Origin: Archaeoglobus sp. JdFR-24
GTDB lineage: Archaea; Halobacteriota; Archaeoglobi; Archaeoglobales; Archaeoglobaceae
Assembly: GCA_002011215.1 (NCBI GenBank)
Contig: MTML01000098.1
Location: forward strand, 1-48,758
Length of the DNA: 48,758 bases
Direction of reading: 5' to 3'
Shown here: positions 1 to 8,663 of the stretch, one piece after another
Numbering within the stretch: the first letter of the stretch is position 1
Layout: each line of letters begins with the position of its first letter
Notes under the pieces: model-generated
Databases searched by the model: none
The model's input: only the letters and a program-made list of their open reading frames with translations
Told to the model about the DNA's origin: nothing
Program-made: the position numbers and the translations under genes

Positions 1-18
1 AACATGGAGGCTTTAGCC

Positions 19-804
19 ATGTTGGAGGAAAGAATTATTGAAGAATTGGCTGGAGAATTAGTTAAAGCAGAGAATGAGCGAATACCTATTCAACCGATAA
101 CGGAAATGTATCCAGAAATAACTACTGATGATGCGTACAAAATTCAGCTTAAAGTAATAAAAATTAAGGAGGAGAGGGGCGAAAAAGTTGTGGGCAAAAA
201 AATAGGCTTAACCAGCAAACAAATGCAGGAGTTACTGGGCGTATATGAGCCAGATTATGGTCACATAATGGACGTGATGATGTGCTTTGAGGAAGATTCT
301 ATTGATACATCTCAGTTAATACAACCTAAAGTTGAAGCAGAAATTGCTTTCATACTTAACGAGAGTCTAGAAGGTCCTGGTGTTACAGTAGCAAAAGTAT
401 TGAAGGCTACAAAAGGAGTGATTCCTGCGATAGAAGTAATTGATAGCAGAATTAAGGACTGGAAGATCAAAATACAGGATACGGTTGCAGATAATGCCTC
501 AATTGGACGAGTTGTTCTTGGAGGCAGAATTACACCCGTTGAAAATTTGGATTTGAGATTGGTGGGGATGGTGTTTAAGAAGAACGGTAAAATAATCTCA
601 ACAAGTGCAGGAGCAGCAGTTCTTGGGAATCCAGCTCAAGCTGTCGCATGGCTGGCAAATAAACTGGCAGACTATGGTGTTAAGCTAGAAGCGGGTGAAA
701 TAATTCTCTCAGGCTCACTAATTCCTGCAGTGGATGTAAAGCCTGGCGACTACGTAGAGGCTGAATTTAACGGGTTGGGTTTGGTCTCAACATATTTTGC
801 GTGA
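19..804 (+). CDS. 2-keto-4-pentenoate hydratase / oxalocrotonate decarboxylase family protein
   Basis: About 261 residues, the usual length for the MhpD/DmpE/DmpH fold (fumarylacetoacetase-like). Seen: GKKIGLTS near residue 60, QPKVEAEIAFIL near 104 (metal-binding acidic residues of the family), and a C-terminal stretch with GEIILSGS and PGDYVEAEFNGLG. Known members hydrate 2-oxopent-4-enoate-type dienols or decarboxylate 4-oxalocrotonate with Mg2+ in the cytosol. An in-frame ATG lies at 4, but its own GGAGG (6-10) is a ribosome binding site with ideal spacing to the ATG at 19, so 19 is preferred. Aerobic meta-cleavage would normally supply the substrate. In an anaerobic archaeon the true substrate is unknown. 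It points toward the UbiD/AOR operon on the opposite strand. Confidence 0.85.
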   Translation: MLEERIIEELAGELVKAENERIPIQPITEMYPEITTDDAYKIQLKVIKIKEERGEKVVGKKIGLTSKQMQELLGVYEPDYGHIMDVMMCFEEDSIDTSQLIQPKVEAEIAFILNESLEGPGVTVAKVLKATKGVIPAIEVIDSRIKDWKIKIQDTVADNASIGRVVLGGRITPVENLDLRLVGMVFKKNGKIISTSAGAAVLGNPAQAVAWLANKLADYGVKLEAGEIILSGSLIPAVDVKPGDYVEAEFNGLGLVSTYFA

Positions 805-948
805 GAATGCTGGGGGAGGTGCTAAATTAGTATTAATAGATGAGTGGCTAAATATTGCTTGGATATCTGTAGCTGGTTTTGTAAAAGGGACACAAAAATA
901 TGGTTTTCAAGAGCTTCTTAGACTTCTGGTGATGAAGAGTATTATTTC

Positions 949-1190
949 TCAATATCGTTTTTTACTCCTTGCAATCAGATACGCAAATACTATACCCCCA
1001 AAGCCGTTGTCAATGTCCACTACCGCAACATCCGAAGAACAGCTCTGCAATATGGCAAATAAAAGTTGCTAACCCACCAAGATTTGTTCCATAGCCAACA
1101 GATGTTGGAACCGCTATTAAAGGAGCATTCACGAGTGCAACGACTGATGGCAGAGCACCTTCCATTCCAGCTATAACGATTACAGTTGAG
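949..1190 (-). pseudogene. larB: larB (PurE-like NCAIR mutase family) C-terminal relic
   Basis: Read on the minus strand, 1190 to about 1035 encodes a LarB-like run with [14 protein letters not shown] and AVPTSVGYG. After one frame change near 1030-1037 it continues as [12 protein letters not shown] and YLIARSKK to a stop at 949. These are the conserved C-terminal motifs of LarB, the pyridinium-3,5-biscarboxylic acid mononucleotide synthase of nickel-pincer cofactor synthesis. Only about 80 of roughly 250 residues remain and no start is present, so it is a truncated, frameshifted pseudogene. The plus-strand open frame across 797-1072 is antisense to it and was not accepted. The rest of 805-1328 shows nothing recognisable. 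Confidence 0.72.
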
Positions 1191-1328
1191 TGCAGTCAAA
1201 TATCAGAGATGCTTGAAAAACTGGAAGAATTGCTATTATGAAATTTATCACCATATGATTGCGCATGTAGGCAATCGAAGAAGCAAGAAGTATTTTTGAT
1301 TTTAATGATATCTCTTTCCTCCCTTGGA

Positions 1329-2666
1329 TTATTGATCAGGTATCCTTAGCGTCCTTATCTTCAATCCAAGAGGTTGCGTAGCGTCGATTCCGCCTCTGTC
1401 TGAGGTATTATTTTGAGATGTTGGATCCAGTCCAGCTTTCGGGCACTGTGGGACTACAATCATATCTTTAGCGAGTTGGACTCGCGTCGCTATTGCCCAC
1501 ATCACATGGCTGTCGTTGAATATGTCAATGTCTTCATCCACGACAATCACGTGTTTTATGACAGGATAGGCGCTTAGAGCAGCTAAAATAGCATTCCTGC
1601 CATCATTGTCATTTGATTTTTTGATTTGCACATAGCAGTGAAATCTACTGCAACCTGATACAGGTAAATGAACGTTTTTCACTCCCGGAACAATCATCTT
1701 AACCGCATCAAAGATTCTTCCCTCTACAGGTATCCCTCCAAGTATCAGATGATCGTTGTGTCCTGGAAACACATCCATATAATAGGCATCCCTCCGCATA
1801 TTTATTGCAGTGATTTCAATGACGTATCCATCTCGCACCTTGGGACCATAATATTTCGGATATTCTCCGAATTCTCCTTCTTCCTCTCTGACTCCTGCTA
1901 AAATCCTGCCTTCCAAAACTATTTCTGCATCGGCCGGGATAAGAAAATCCTTTCCAAGAGTTTCTGAAGTTGTAAGTCTCAATGGAGTTTCTATTACCCC
2001 GCCAATAATCTCGTATTCATTCATGTTAATTTCCTGAATTGTCTGTGCACCAAAATAAAATCTAGGATGGTGACCAATAACAATGGCAACTGGCATGTCA
2101 TTGCCTTTACGTTCATAATCTCGGAAGTAGAGATCTGTATGTCTTCCAGGAACTAAAAATAACCCGAGCTTATTAGGCCTCTTGTACTGGTTCCTCAAAA
2201 TAGCGGCATTATAGCCATATTCCGGATGTTTGACTATGTGAATTCCAGCAGTGATGTACGGGCCAGCATCCTTCTCGTGGTGCTTTAATATTGGAAAGTC
2301 CCGTAGATCGACTTTTTTACCTTTTACAACAACTTCTTTAACAGGTGCATTTTTAGGCTCTACAAATACTGGTTTTTTCGGGTTATTTTCGAGCCGAGCG
2401 TATTTTTTCGCCACATCTTCTATTGTTGTGTTGAAAATCCGGGCACAGCGTTCTCGTGTAGCGAAGATATTGACTACCAGAGGATGCCTGCTAATCTTAC
2501 CTTTCAAATTTCTTATTTTTTTGAATATGACTACTGGATACTCATTACGTTTCTCCAGTCTCCAAAGATAACTTGTTGCTTCAAGATCCCAGTCCACTTC
2601 ATCATCTATGATCAAAACATCTTCGTTGCCCTCAATTTCCTTTATAAAATCCCGCAAACTATTCAA
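1329..2666 (-). CDS. UbiD family decarboxylase
   Basis: About 445 residues, normal for UbiD enzymes, which use prenylated FMN to (de)carboxylate aromatic or alpha,beta-unsaturated acids. Visible family marks: NAAILRNQ and NKLGLF in the prFMN/Mn-binding part, the acidic EEGEFGEYPKYYGP segment with catalytic glutamates, and VVDEDIDIFNDSHVMWAIATR toward the C-terminus (split here: VVDEDIDIF then NDSHVMWAIATR). An ATG at 2681 is possible, but GGAGGG at 2679-2674 is well placed for the TTG at 2666, which gives the usual LNSLRDFI start. It is the last gene of the minus-strand operon, 27 bases after the aldehyde oxidoreductase gene. The UbiX-type prenyltransferase it needs is not in the window. Substrate unknown. 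Confidence 0.9.
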   Translation of the reverse strand: MNSLRDFIKEIEGNEDVLIIDDEVDWDLEATSYLWRLEKRNEYPVVIFKKIRNLKGKISRHPLVVNIFATRERCARIFNTTIEDVAKKYARLENNPKKPVFVEPKNAPVKEVVVKGKKVDLRDFPILKHHEKDAGPYITAGIHIVKHPEYGYNAAILRNQYKRPNKLGLFLVPGRHTDLYFRDYERKGNDMPVAIVIGHHPRFYFGAQTIQEINMNEYEIIGGVIETPLRLTTSETLGKDFLIPADAEIVLEGRILAGVREEEGEFGEYPKYYGPKVRDGYVIEITAINMRRDAYYMDVFPGHNDHLILGGIPVEGRIFDAVKMIVPGVKNVHLPVSGCSRFHCYVQIKKSNDNDGRNAILAALSAYPVIKHVIVVDEDIDIFNDSHVMWAIATRVQLAKDMIVVPQCPKAGLDPTSQNNTSDRGGIDATQPLGLKIRTLRIPDQ

Positions 2667-2693
2667 CCATGATCCCTCCATTTCTTAATTCGA

Positions 2694-4517
2694 TCATTTT
2701 GAGTTAACATCCCTGTTTAAGTCCAATTCTTCGAGTTTCTCTTGAGAGGGGATGCCCATCTCTGTCCATCCTCTTTTCTGATAATACTCACTTAACAAAT
2801 AACCAATATGTGGAAGGTGGCCTCCAGCTCCGCCAGCTTTACGGTGGGTTAAAAATCGTGGATGTAGGATGTCGTCTTTCCTGCTTATTCCTTCACGAAC
2901 ATTGAACATTCTCTTAAGATTGAATATACGTTCTCCAGTCATCATGAATGTTTTAATGTCGAAATTTAGCCCCGTAACATAATTTAGCCATTCAGTAAGT
3001 ATTGCCGGACCAATACCACCAATCATTAAAAATTTGCAAAGTAAGAGAGAATCAAACATGCACATCAGATTCTGCATCTTAATAACCAGATCAGCTTTAC
3101 CATCAACTGCAAACCTGTCTAGGGGTTTAGAATTACCAAGCTCACTTATAGATAAGTTCCTTTCAAGAGGATGCGAGAACGCCTGAAGATGGCAAGGTCC
3201 ACGGTTACCTGTGGCATAACCAATAGCCAAACTTACATATGCCCTTGGATCGTGCATTGTGGGTTCAAGACCCTTTACATGGACTGCAAACTCCTCTGAA
3301 AGTGGGCCTAATTTCTGACTGGCTCTACGCACACCATCTCCAAGTATTTTTCCAAGACCCCTTCTTCTACAGATGTTATCTATGAGTCTCAATACTGCAT
3401 CTGAATCTCCCCACCGAATTTTTTCCTCAATTAATCCTTTTTCTGAAGCTTCCATGGCAAATGCAACCACCGATCCTGTGGAGACTGTATCAAGACCATA
3501 TCTGTCACACAACTCATTGGCTTTTACTACAGCTTTTAGATCATGAACGAGGCAGAGACTCCCCAATGCAGCCAGCGTTTCGTATTCCGGACCTTTACCA
3601 TAAACTTTCCCATATTTATTTAGGTCTAGCTGAATTTTCCTGCCACAAGCTATTGGACATCTATAACAACTATATCTCCCTATTACCATTTTCTTTAGTT
3701 GCTCACCTGATATCTTTTCTGCTTTCTCCCATTTCCCCTCCAACCAGTTTTTGATTGGAAGGTCCCCCAAATATTCACATATCTCAACTAATCCAGCAGT
3801 GCCGTACTCAGATAAACCAATTGTTCTCTCTTTTAAGTCATCCAGTATTGCATTAATAGAATTCCGTAATTCTTCTTCATTTGCGATAAATACCTCACTG
3901 TCCCCTTTGACAGCAATAGCCTTAAGCCTTTTTGATCCCATAACTGCACCCAACCCACATCTTGCAGCTGCTCGTGACTTCCTTCCTTCATGCATTATAG
4001 ACGAAATTAGAACCATGTTTTCTCCAGCTGGCCCAATGCACGATACTTTGGCTTTCTTGTCAGTTTCCTTACATACTTCCTCGTCAGTTTTATAGGTGTC
4101 AAGCCCCCATAAATGAGATGCATCCCTTATCTCTATATCTTCGCCATGAACCCAGAGGTAAGTCGCCCTTTTAGCCTTCCCTTTGATAACTATCCCCAAA
4201 AAACCTGCCCTTCGCAACTCACTACCCCACGAGCCCCCTGCAATACTCTCACCCAATATGCCAGTTAAGGGCGACTTAGACATCACAGCATGTTTACCGC
4301 TTGCTGGAACGATGGTGCCAGTCAATGGCCCGGCCATAAAGATGAGCGGATTTTCAGGAGAAAATGGATGAACGTATTCGTCTATCTCTTCCCAGAGTAT
4401 CTTAGTTCCAATACCAACTCCTCCAATAAATCTTACGATAGTATCATAACTGATTTTCTCAATTTGCACCTTACGCTTCGTCAAATCCACTCTGAGAATC
4501 TTTAGTATACATTCCAT
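2694..4517 (-). CDS. Aldehyde ferredoxin oxidoreductase (tungstopterin AOR family)
   Basis: 607 residues, the standard AOR length. The N-terminal domain has FIGGVGIGTKIL and AGPLTGT, and then SGKHAVMSKSPLTG as in AOR cofactor-binding segments. The [4Fe-4S] ligands appear as CYRCPIACGR (C-x2-C-x3-C, near residue 286) with a late cysteine in LLLCKF near 494. The family oxidises aldehydes to acids (or reduces acids at low potential) with ferredoxin in the cytosol using W-bispyranopterin. AGGGGG-type ribosome binding site lies just before the ATG. Placed between a zinc alcohol dehydrogenase and UbiD, it could take an alcohol to aldehyde to acid series, or act as an acyl or aryl oxidoreductase. 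The exact substrate class within the family is unresolved. Confidence 0.92.
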   Translation of the reverse strand: MECILKILRVDLTKRKVQIEKISYDTIVRFIGGVGIGTKILWEEIDEYVHPFSPENPLIFMAGPLTGTIVPASGKHAVMSKSPLTGILGESIAGGSWGSELRRAGFLGIVIKGKAKRATYLWVHGEDIEIRDASHLWGLDTYKTDEEVCKETDKKAKVSCIGPAGENMVLISSIMHEGRKSRAAARCGLGAVMGSKRLKAIAVKGDSEVFIANEEELRNSINAILDDLKERTIGLSEYGTAGLVEICEYLGDLPIKNWLEGKWEKAEKISGEQLKKMVIGRYSCYRCPIACGRKIQLDLNKYGKVYGKGPEYETLAALGSLCLVHDLKAVVKANELCDRYGLDTVSTGSVVAFAMEASEKGLIEEKIRWGDSDAVLRLIDNICRRRGLGKILGDGVRRASQKLGPLSEEFAVHVKGLEPTMHDPRAYVSLAIGYATGNRGPCHLQAFSHPLERNLSISELGNSKPLDRFAVDGKADLVIKMQNLMCMFDSLLLCKFLMIGGIGPAILTEWLNYVTGLNFDIKTFMMTGERIFNLKRMFNVREGISRKDDILHPRFLTHRKAGGAGGHLPHIGYLLSEYYQKRGWTEMGIPSQEKLEELDLNRDVNSK

Positions 4518-4549
4518 CTCTAGTCCCCCTATTGTAAAACAAAAAATAG

Positions 4550-5659
4550 CTAAGGAGAGACCACTGCTTTAACCACTTTTCTGCGCTCGACTGCCTTTAA
4601 AGCCTCCTCTGTATCCTCAAGCCTGAATTTCCTAGTTATGAGTTTCTCAAGTGGATATTCCAAAGTTTCGATAAACTTTAGCGCTTTATATGTATGGCGT
4701 GGGGTGAAACCCTTTGATCCAATCACTTTTATTTGCTTGCCTGTAATTAGATATGGATTGATGAGTGTAGGCCCTCTATCAACATATTGTCCTATTACCA
4801 AATACCTCCCGGCATCCCTTACCATCTGAAGCCCTTCTTGGACAGCAGTTAAGGCTCCTGACGCCTCAATTACCAAATCCGCACCGCGTCCATTTGTCAG
4901 TTCCAAAACTCTATTGACTCGATCTTTTTCATCCTTATGAACATTCATGTCTACTAGATGGTCAGCTCCCATATCTTTTGCTATCTTAAGTCTCTTTTCG
5001 ACACCGTCAATAACTATTACCTGGAATGCATAACTGGATTTAGCAAGCAGGAGTGCCGCCAATCCTACAGGACCAGCGCCTTGAATAACTACACTTTCAC
5101 CAATTCCGATATTACCAGCTCGTTCAATACCATGTACAACTGTCGGAAGGCCACAACCCAAAGTGACAACCCTTTCAATGGGTACCCCCTCTGGAATTTT
5201 AAATACAGCCGTACCTTCACTCAGATACGCATATTCGGCAAAACCACCCCTAAAATGGGGCGGCTCTTCAGACGACCAGGCAATCCCGTAAACTTTCCTA
5301 TTTATACAACTAGTGGTTTCCTGTTCTATTTTACAGTAATAGCACTTTCCGCAAGGGTAGCTTGGAGTCCATGTGACTAGATCACCTTCGGACAGTTTGT
5401 TTCCTGCGGTGTCTGTTTCTACTCGCTCCCCCATTTCCACTATTCGCCCTATATTTTCATGCCCCATAATCATGGGAGTTGTTGTTTTTTCACTGTGCCA
5501 GAGGTGAACGTCAGTTCCACAAACGCCCGCCAGTTCAATTTTTACGAGTATATCTCCATCTCCTACCTTTAGAATAGCATACTCTCTGATTTCTATCCTG
5601 TCCCTCTCTACTAATACTGCTGCTTTGCCCTTTTTTAGCAAGTTTCTCATCCCCCACAT
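4550..5659 (-). CDS. Zinc-dependent medium-chain alcohol dehydrogenase
   Basis: 369 residues. Catalytic zinc ligands are visible as C47 in GVCGTD and H67-E68 in MGHEN. The structural zinc site is CGKCYYC followed by a fourth Cys. The Rossmann NAD(P) motif is GAGPVG. The family oxidises secondary alcohols or hydroxy-acyl substrates. Members such as threonine, sorbitol and 6-hydroxycyclohexene-carbonyl-CoA dehydrogenases share this layout, so the substrate cannot be named. The ATG at 5659 is given, but an SD-like GGGGGATG inside the first codons could serve a TTG at 5641, giving the more typical KKGKAAVLVERDR start. It lies 32 bases before the AOR gene and 65 after the symporter gene, consistent with one operon. 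Confidence 0.9.
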   Translation of the reverse strand: MWGMRNLLKKGKAAVLVERDRIEIREYAILKVGDGDILVKIELAGVCGTDVHLWHSEKTTTPMIMGHENIGRIVEMGERVETDTAGNKLSEGDLVTWTPSYPCGKCYYCKIEQETTSCINRKVYGIAWSSEEPPHFRGGFAEYAYLSEGTAVFKIPEGVPIERVVTLGCGLPTVVHGIERAGNIGIGESVVIQGAGPVGLAALLLAKSSYAFQVIVIDGVEKRLKIAKDMGADHLVDMNVHKDEKDRVNRVLELTNGRGADLVIEASGALTAVQEGLQMVRDAGRYLVIGQYVDRGPTLINPYLITGKQIKVIGSKGFTPRHTYKALKFIETLEYPLEKLITRKFRLEDTEEALKAVERRKVVKAVVSP

Positions 5660-5724
5660 TGCCTTTTTAGTCTACACTATTCTGTTTGAGTTCGAAAAAT
5701 AAAATTTGAAATAAAATACAAGGG

Positions 5725-7203
5725 TTACCAGCCAATCTCTTTCACTGCCTTCACAGTTTCTTCAGAGGGGCGAGCATCTTGGGTTAATAAGCTAACCACG
5801 CATAGTAAAATTATATCAACAACAAAACCCCAGAAACCAAAGTAAATTCCACCCGCATTTTTGAGTGGTCCTACGCTTGTAATGAACATTGCAGATGTGC
5901 CGCCAAGTATTCCAGCTATTACACCAGTTCTTGTTACCCATTTCTGAGCTGTCAACGCGCATATTATTGCAGGTAATAATATCAGACCGAAAGAAGCAGC
6001 ATATCCACCAATCCATGCTAAATATCCAGGTGCAGCGAATGCTAAAGTTAACCCTAAAGCCATTGAGATTACGACAGTAGCTCTACTGACCTTTACAAGC
6101 ATCTTTTCATTTAATTTTATTCCTGATTTCTCGAGGAAATCTCTTACAATCACAAGGCTTAGTGCATGAACTTGGCTATCAACTGTAGACAACATGGCCG
6201 AGAGAGCTCCAGCCAATATCAAACCATAGACCCATGGATTCAAGACTTCTTGCAGTTTTATTATAAATAGTTTATCTGCTATTGCTTCCTGTCCTGGAAA
6301 AGCTAGGCTCAACGAAAGTGCAACACCCACCATTATCATTCCAGTAATTATATTATTTGTGAGGAGTAAAACTGGCCAGAATCTAGCAGTAGTTTCATCC
6401 TTTGGTGTATAATTTCTAAGCCACATATGTGCGTGAGCTGCCCATCCAAATCCGACTGGTATTCCCCATGTTATAATCCATAGCCAATCCCAGCCCTTGT
6501 ATCCACTAACTATAACCTTCTGAGGTATCTGTTGAGCGGCTGTAGAGAAAACATTGAATATGCCCCCTCCAAATTTCCATATAATTAGTGCTCCTCCAAA
6601 CCATAAACCAAAGAATAACAATGCTCCTTGGATTGCGTCAGTATATGCTACGGAGCGGATACCACCTATCCATGTATAAATCATGACGAGTATATATATT
6701 GCCACAGCCCCGACCCAAAACGGTATCGAACCACCACTCGCAATCTGGAATAAATATCCAGCTGCAGTTACTTGAAGCTGGAGATATGGAATCAATGCCA
6801 AGAATAAAAGTCCAGCAACAATATATGTCAGTAATCTATTTTGCCCATAATAATGAACTAAAAGGTCTGTGGGCGTCATGTGTCCGTATTTTTTGCCGAG
6901 TCGCCATATCTTTACGGAGAAAAGTACAAAAAAGGCACTCGTGGTGAGCATATACAAGATATAATGCGCATGGAATGCCATGAAACCAAATATATACATG
7001 AACGAGACGAATCCCATGTATTGTAGTGCACTAAGTTGTGTAGCATGAGCTGTAAAGTAATTTATTAGTAAGTTAAAAGACCTTCCAGCAGTCCCCCACT
7101 CCTCTAACGAAGTAATTTTTCGTTTCCATCCTACAACTACTCCTACACTAAATAGTACTATAAGATATATTACCAATATATAGAAGTATATTGGTAAATT
7201 CAT
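5725..7203 (-). CDS. Sodium:solute symporter (SSS family) permease
   Basis: 492 residues with about 13 hydrophobic spans. The family signature region is seen as TPTDLLVHYYG, YTWIGGIRSVAYTDAIQG and the AGALSAMLSTVDSQVHALS stretch that lines the Na+ site of SSS carriers. Such carriers import organic acids, pantothenate, proline or similar solutes with sodium. Its start overlaps the stop of the small membrane partner by four bases (ATGA). The ribosome binding site GGAGGTGA is part of a short tandem duplication. As the main gene of the operon with dehydrogenase, AOR and UbiD, it probably imports the compound that the operon breaks down, perhaps an aromatic or unsaturated carboxylate (inference). 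Confidence 0.93.
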   Translation of the reverse strand: MNLPIYFYILVIYLIVLFSVGVVVGWKRKITSLEEWGTAGRSFNLLINYFTAHATQLSALQYMGFVSFMYIFGFMAFHAHYILYMLTTSAFFVLFSVKIWRLGKKYGHMTPTDLLVHYYGQNRLLTYIVAGLLFLALIPYLQLQVTAAGYLFQIASGGSIPFWVGAVAIYILVMIYTWIGGIRSVAYTDAIQGALLFFGLWFGGALIIWKFGGGIFNVFSTAAQQIPQKVIVSGYKGWDWLWIITWGIPVGFGWAAHAHMWLRNYTPKDETTARFWPVLLLTNNIITGMIMVGVALSLSLAFPGQEAIADKLFIIKLQEVLNPWVYGLILAGALSAMLSTVDSQVHALSLVIVRDFLEKSGIKLNEKMLVKVSRATVVISMALGLTLAFAAPGYLAWIGGYAASFGLILLPAIICALTAQKWVTRTGVIAGILGGTSAMFITSVGPLKNAGGIYFGFWGFVVDIILLCVVSLLTQDARPSEETVKAVKEIGW

Positions 7204-7511
7204 AACCTCACCTCCTTCATAACCTCACCTCTGACTTCTTTTGGTGGAGAATGCCCATTCATATAATAAGCATAGATCACTGTAATTGCTACTGTTAGTG
7301 GAGGATAGATGAGGTATGTAACAAATACGTACTGTGGTACACCAAAGATCGGAGTTACGTTATTAAACCACATAGGGATGGCAGTGTATCCAAACAAAAT
7401 CAGAAGCACTATTGCTAGCGCGTATAGCTTGGCTGCAATTTCTGTCTTCTCTTTTTTTGACTTATGGGTAATACTCCCTTCTTTATCAGCCATATTCTCA
7501 TACTCACCCAT
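7200..7511 (-). CDS. Small membrane partner of SSS symporter (DUF3311-like)
   Basis: 103 residues with two hydrophobic spans (about 29-48 and 60-82). The middle, IPMWFNNVTPIFGVPQYVF, resembles DUF3311, a short protein found just upstream of many SSS permeases. A charged N-terminus (MADKEGSITHKSKKEK) precedes the first span. A GAGGGGGTG ribosome binding site lies seven bases before the ATG at 7511. The gene opens the minus-strand catabolic operon and overlaps the symporter gene. A role as accessory subunit or stability factor of the carrier is inferred from position only. Confidence 0.8.
   Translation of the reverse strand: MGEYENMADKEGSITHKSKKEKTEIAAKLYALAIVLLILFGYTAIPMWFNNVTPIFGVPQYVFVTYLIYPPLTVAITVIYAYYMNGHSPPKEVRGEVMKEVRL
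7201..7231. repeat. Tandem 17-base duplication containing ribosome binding site and start codon
   Basis: CATAACCTCACCTC occurs at 7201-7214 and again at 7218-7231. On the minus strand each copy is GAGGTGAGGTTATG, that is, a ribosome binding site plus ATG. The downstream copy starts the symporter. The upstream ATG is in frame with the DUF3311-like gene near its end. Confidence 0.9.
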
Positions 7512-7543
7512 TTAAGCACACCCCCTCTTTCTCAAGAGTTTAA

Positions 7544-7562
7544 CATTTAAAATATTTAAAGT
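7544..7562 (-). promoter_or_regulatory. Probable TATA box of the symporter-AOR-UbiD operon
   Basis: The minus strand reads CTTTAAATATTTTAAA about 35-50 bases upstream of the ATG at 7511, fitting an archaeal TATA box with a short leader that carries the GAGGGGGTG ribosome binding site. No operator was identified. Confidence 0.45.
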
Positions 7563-7724
7563 TTACTATTTTAAAATCATGTTCCTAATAGTGAAACCAA
7601 AATAAGTTTATATTCCTATCAAAATTCTTCTATTATTATATATCATTTCTAATTTCTATCTACTACTCCATATTCTTCATTTAGATTTTATTATAACTAT
7701 AGCTCCTATCATCCCATAAGCTAA

Positions 7725-8465
7725 TACACATTATACACCATCAAAACCAGTATTATCTTAACAGCCAATCTATATCTGCGCACAGCCCTTACAAACCTCA
7801 ATCCAAAATTCTCCAACATAGAAAACAGAATTTCCATCTTTTTTATTCTTGAAAGATTTCCGTAGTATTTTTCTTCTTCGCTCTATATCGTGCTAATCCC
7901 CTTTAACTGCGATAAAATCTACTTCCCTCTTCCTTAATTCCTCCTCAACTTTTTTGCTCACATACTCACATATCATCTGCTATAACCGTATTATCCTTCA
8001 GCCTTTCAGCAAGTCGTCCATGTTTTTCTTAATAGCAGTTAAATCGTGCTCGTTTGCTGAATTGACGTAGAATAAGGTGAGAAACTACCATTAGTTATGC
8101 ACGTAATCTTGTATCCACAGTAGAATCTTTTTTAGAAAGATTGTAACCTAATAATTCCTCCTTTCCTATAATTTTAGATTTTCCTTGCTTCTTGTGCCTG
8201 TCCAATCTGACGAGTTCTTTTGTTTCGATGAGCTTTGCATCGACTATTCTTTAATTGCCTTTCACTAACTCCAGAGAAATAAAGTCAAGAACCTTGTAGA
8301 GCTGTTCTCCATACTTGTTAAGCCTTTCCATGAGCTTGTTGTATCTGATTTTAGAAATAACTGCAGATCTTCGATGAAGTGTATGTAAACGTGATTTATT
8401 ATTCCGTTAAAATGAAGATGAGCAAGAACTACAAGAATAACGAGATCATACAGAGATATTTTTCC
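7725..8465 (-). pseudogene. Decayed DDE transposase (IS982/IS5-like)
   Basis: This 1.15-kb gap between operons has no intact gene. The minus strand shows broken pieces in order: LYDLVILVVLAHLHF near 8450, RYNKLMERLNKYGEQLYKVL near 8340, DAKLIETKELVRLDRHKK near 8240, GKEELLGYNLSKK near 8150, AERLKDNTVIADD near 8010 and KKMEILFSMLENFGLR then AVKIILVLMVYNVY near 7830-7730. The order and motifs match a DDE transposase of the IS982/IS5 type, with DAK, ADD and the final E region. Many frameshifts and stops show it is dead. No clear terminal inverted repeats were found by eye. Confidence 0.75.
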
Positions 8466-8633
8466 TTATTAGCCTTAGATAGATAATATTTGTCAATTAT
8501 TGACTTTATCAATTTTTTATAGTGTTAGCCTTTTGACATTTATCTATAATATCTATAATTTTTCTGAATTAAACTTAATTTATATTATTTTAGACGTTTC
8601 ATTATAAGAAACTAATAAGATAAATAGTAAACC

Positions 8634-8640
8634 TTAAATA
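8634..8640 (+). promoter_or_regulatory. TATA box of the corrinoid methyltransferase operon
   Basis: CCTTAAATATAAG is centred about 27 bases before the ATG at 8664, and no Shine-Dalgarno sequence lies in between. Both facts suggest a leaderless first gene. The upstream 100 bases are very AT-rich and hold no clear operator. Confidence 0.55.
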
Positions 8641-8663
8641 TAAGTATATAAGAAACTAAAAAC

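Noticed and set aside
797..1072. 91-codon plus-strand open frame after the hydratase gene
   Set aside because: It lies antisense to the clear LarB C-terminal motifs, and its own translation resembles no protein.
4183..4505. Plus-strand open frames across the AOR gene
   Set aside because: They are antisense shadows of a full-length, well-conserved AOR gene.
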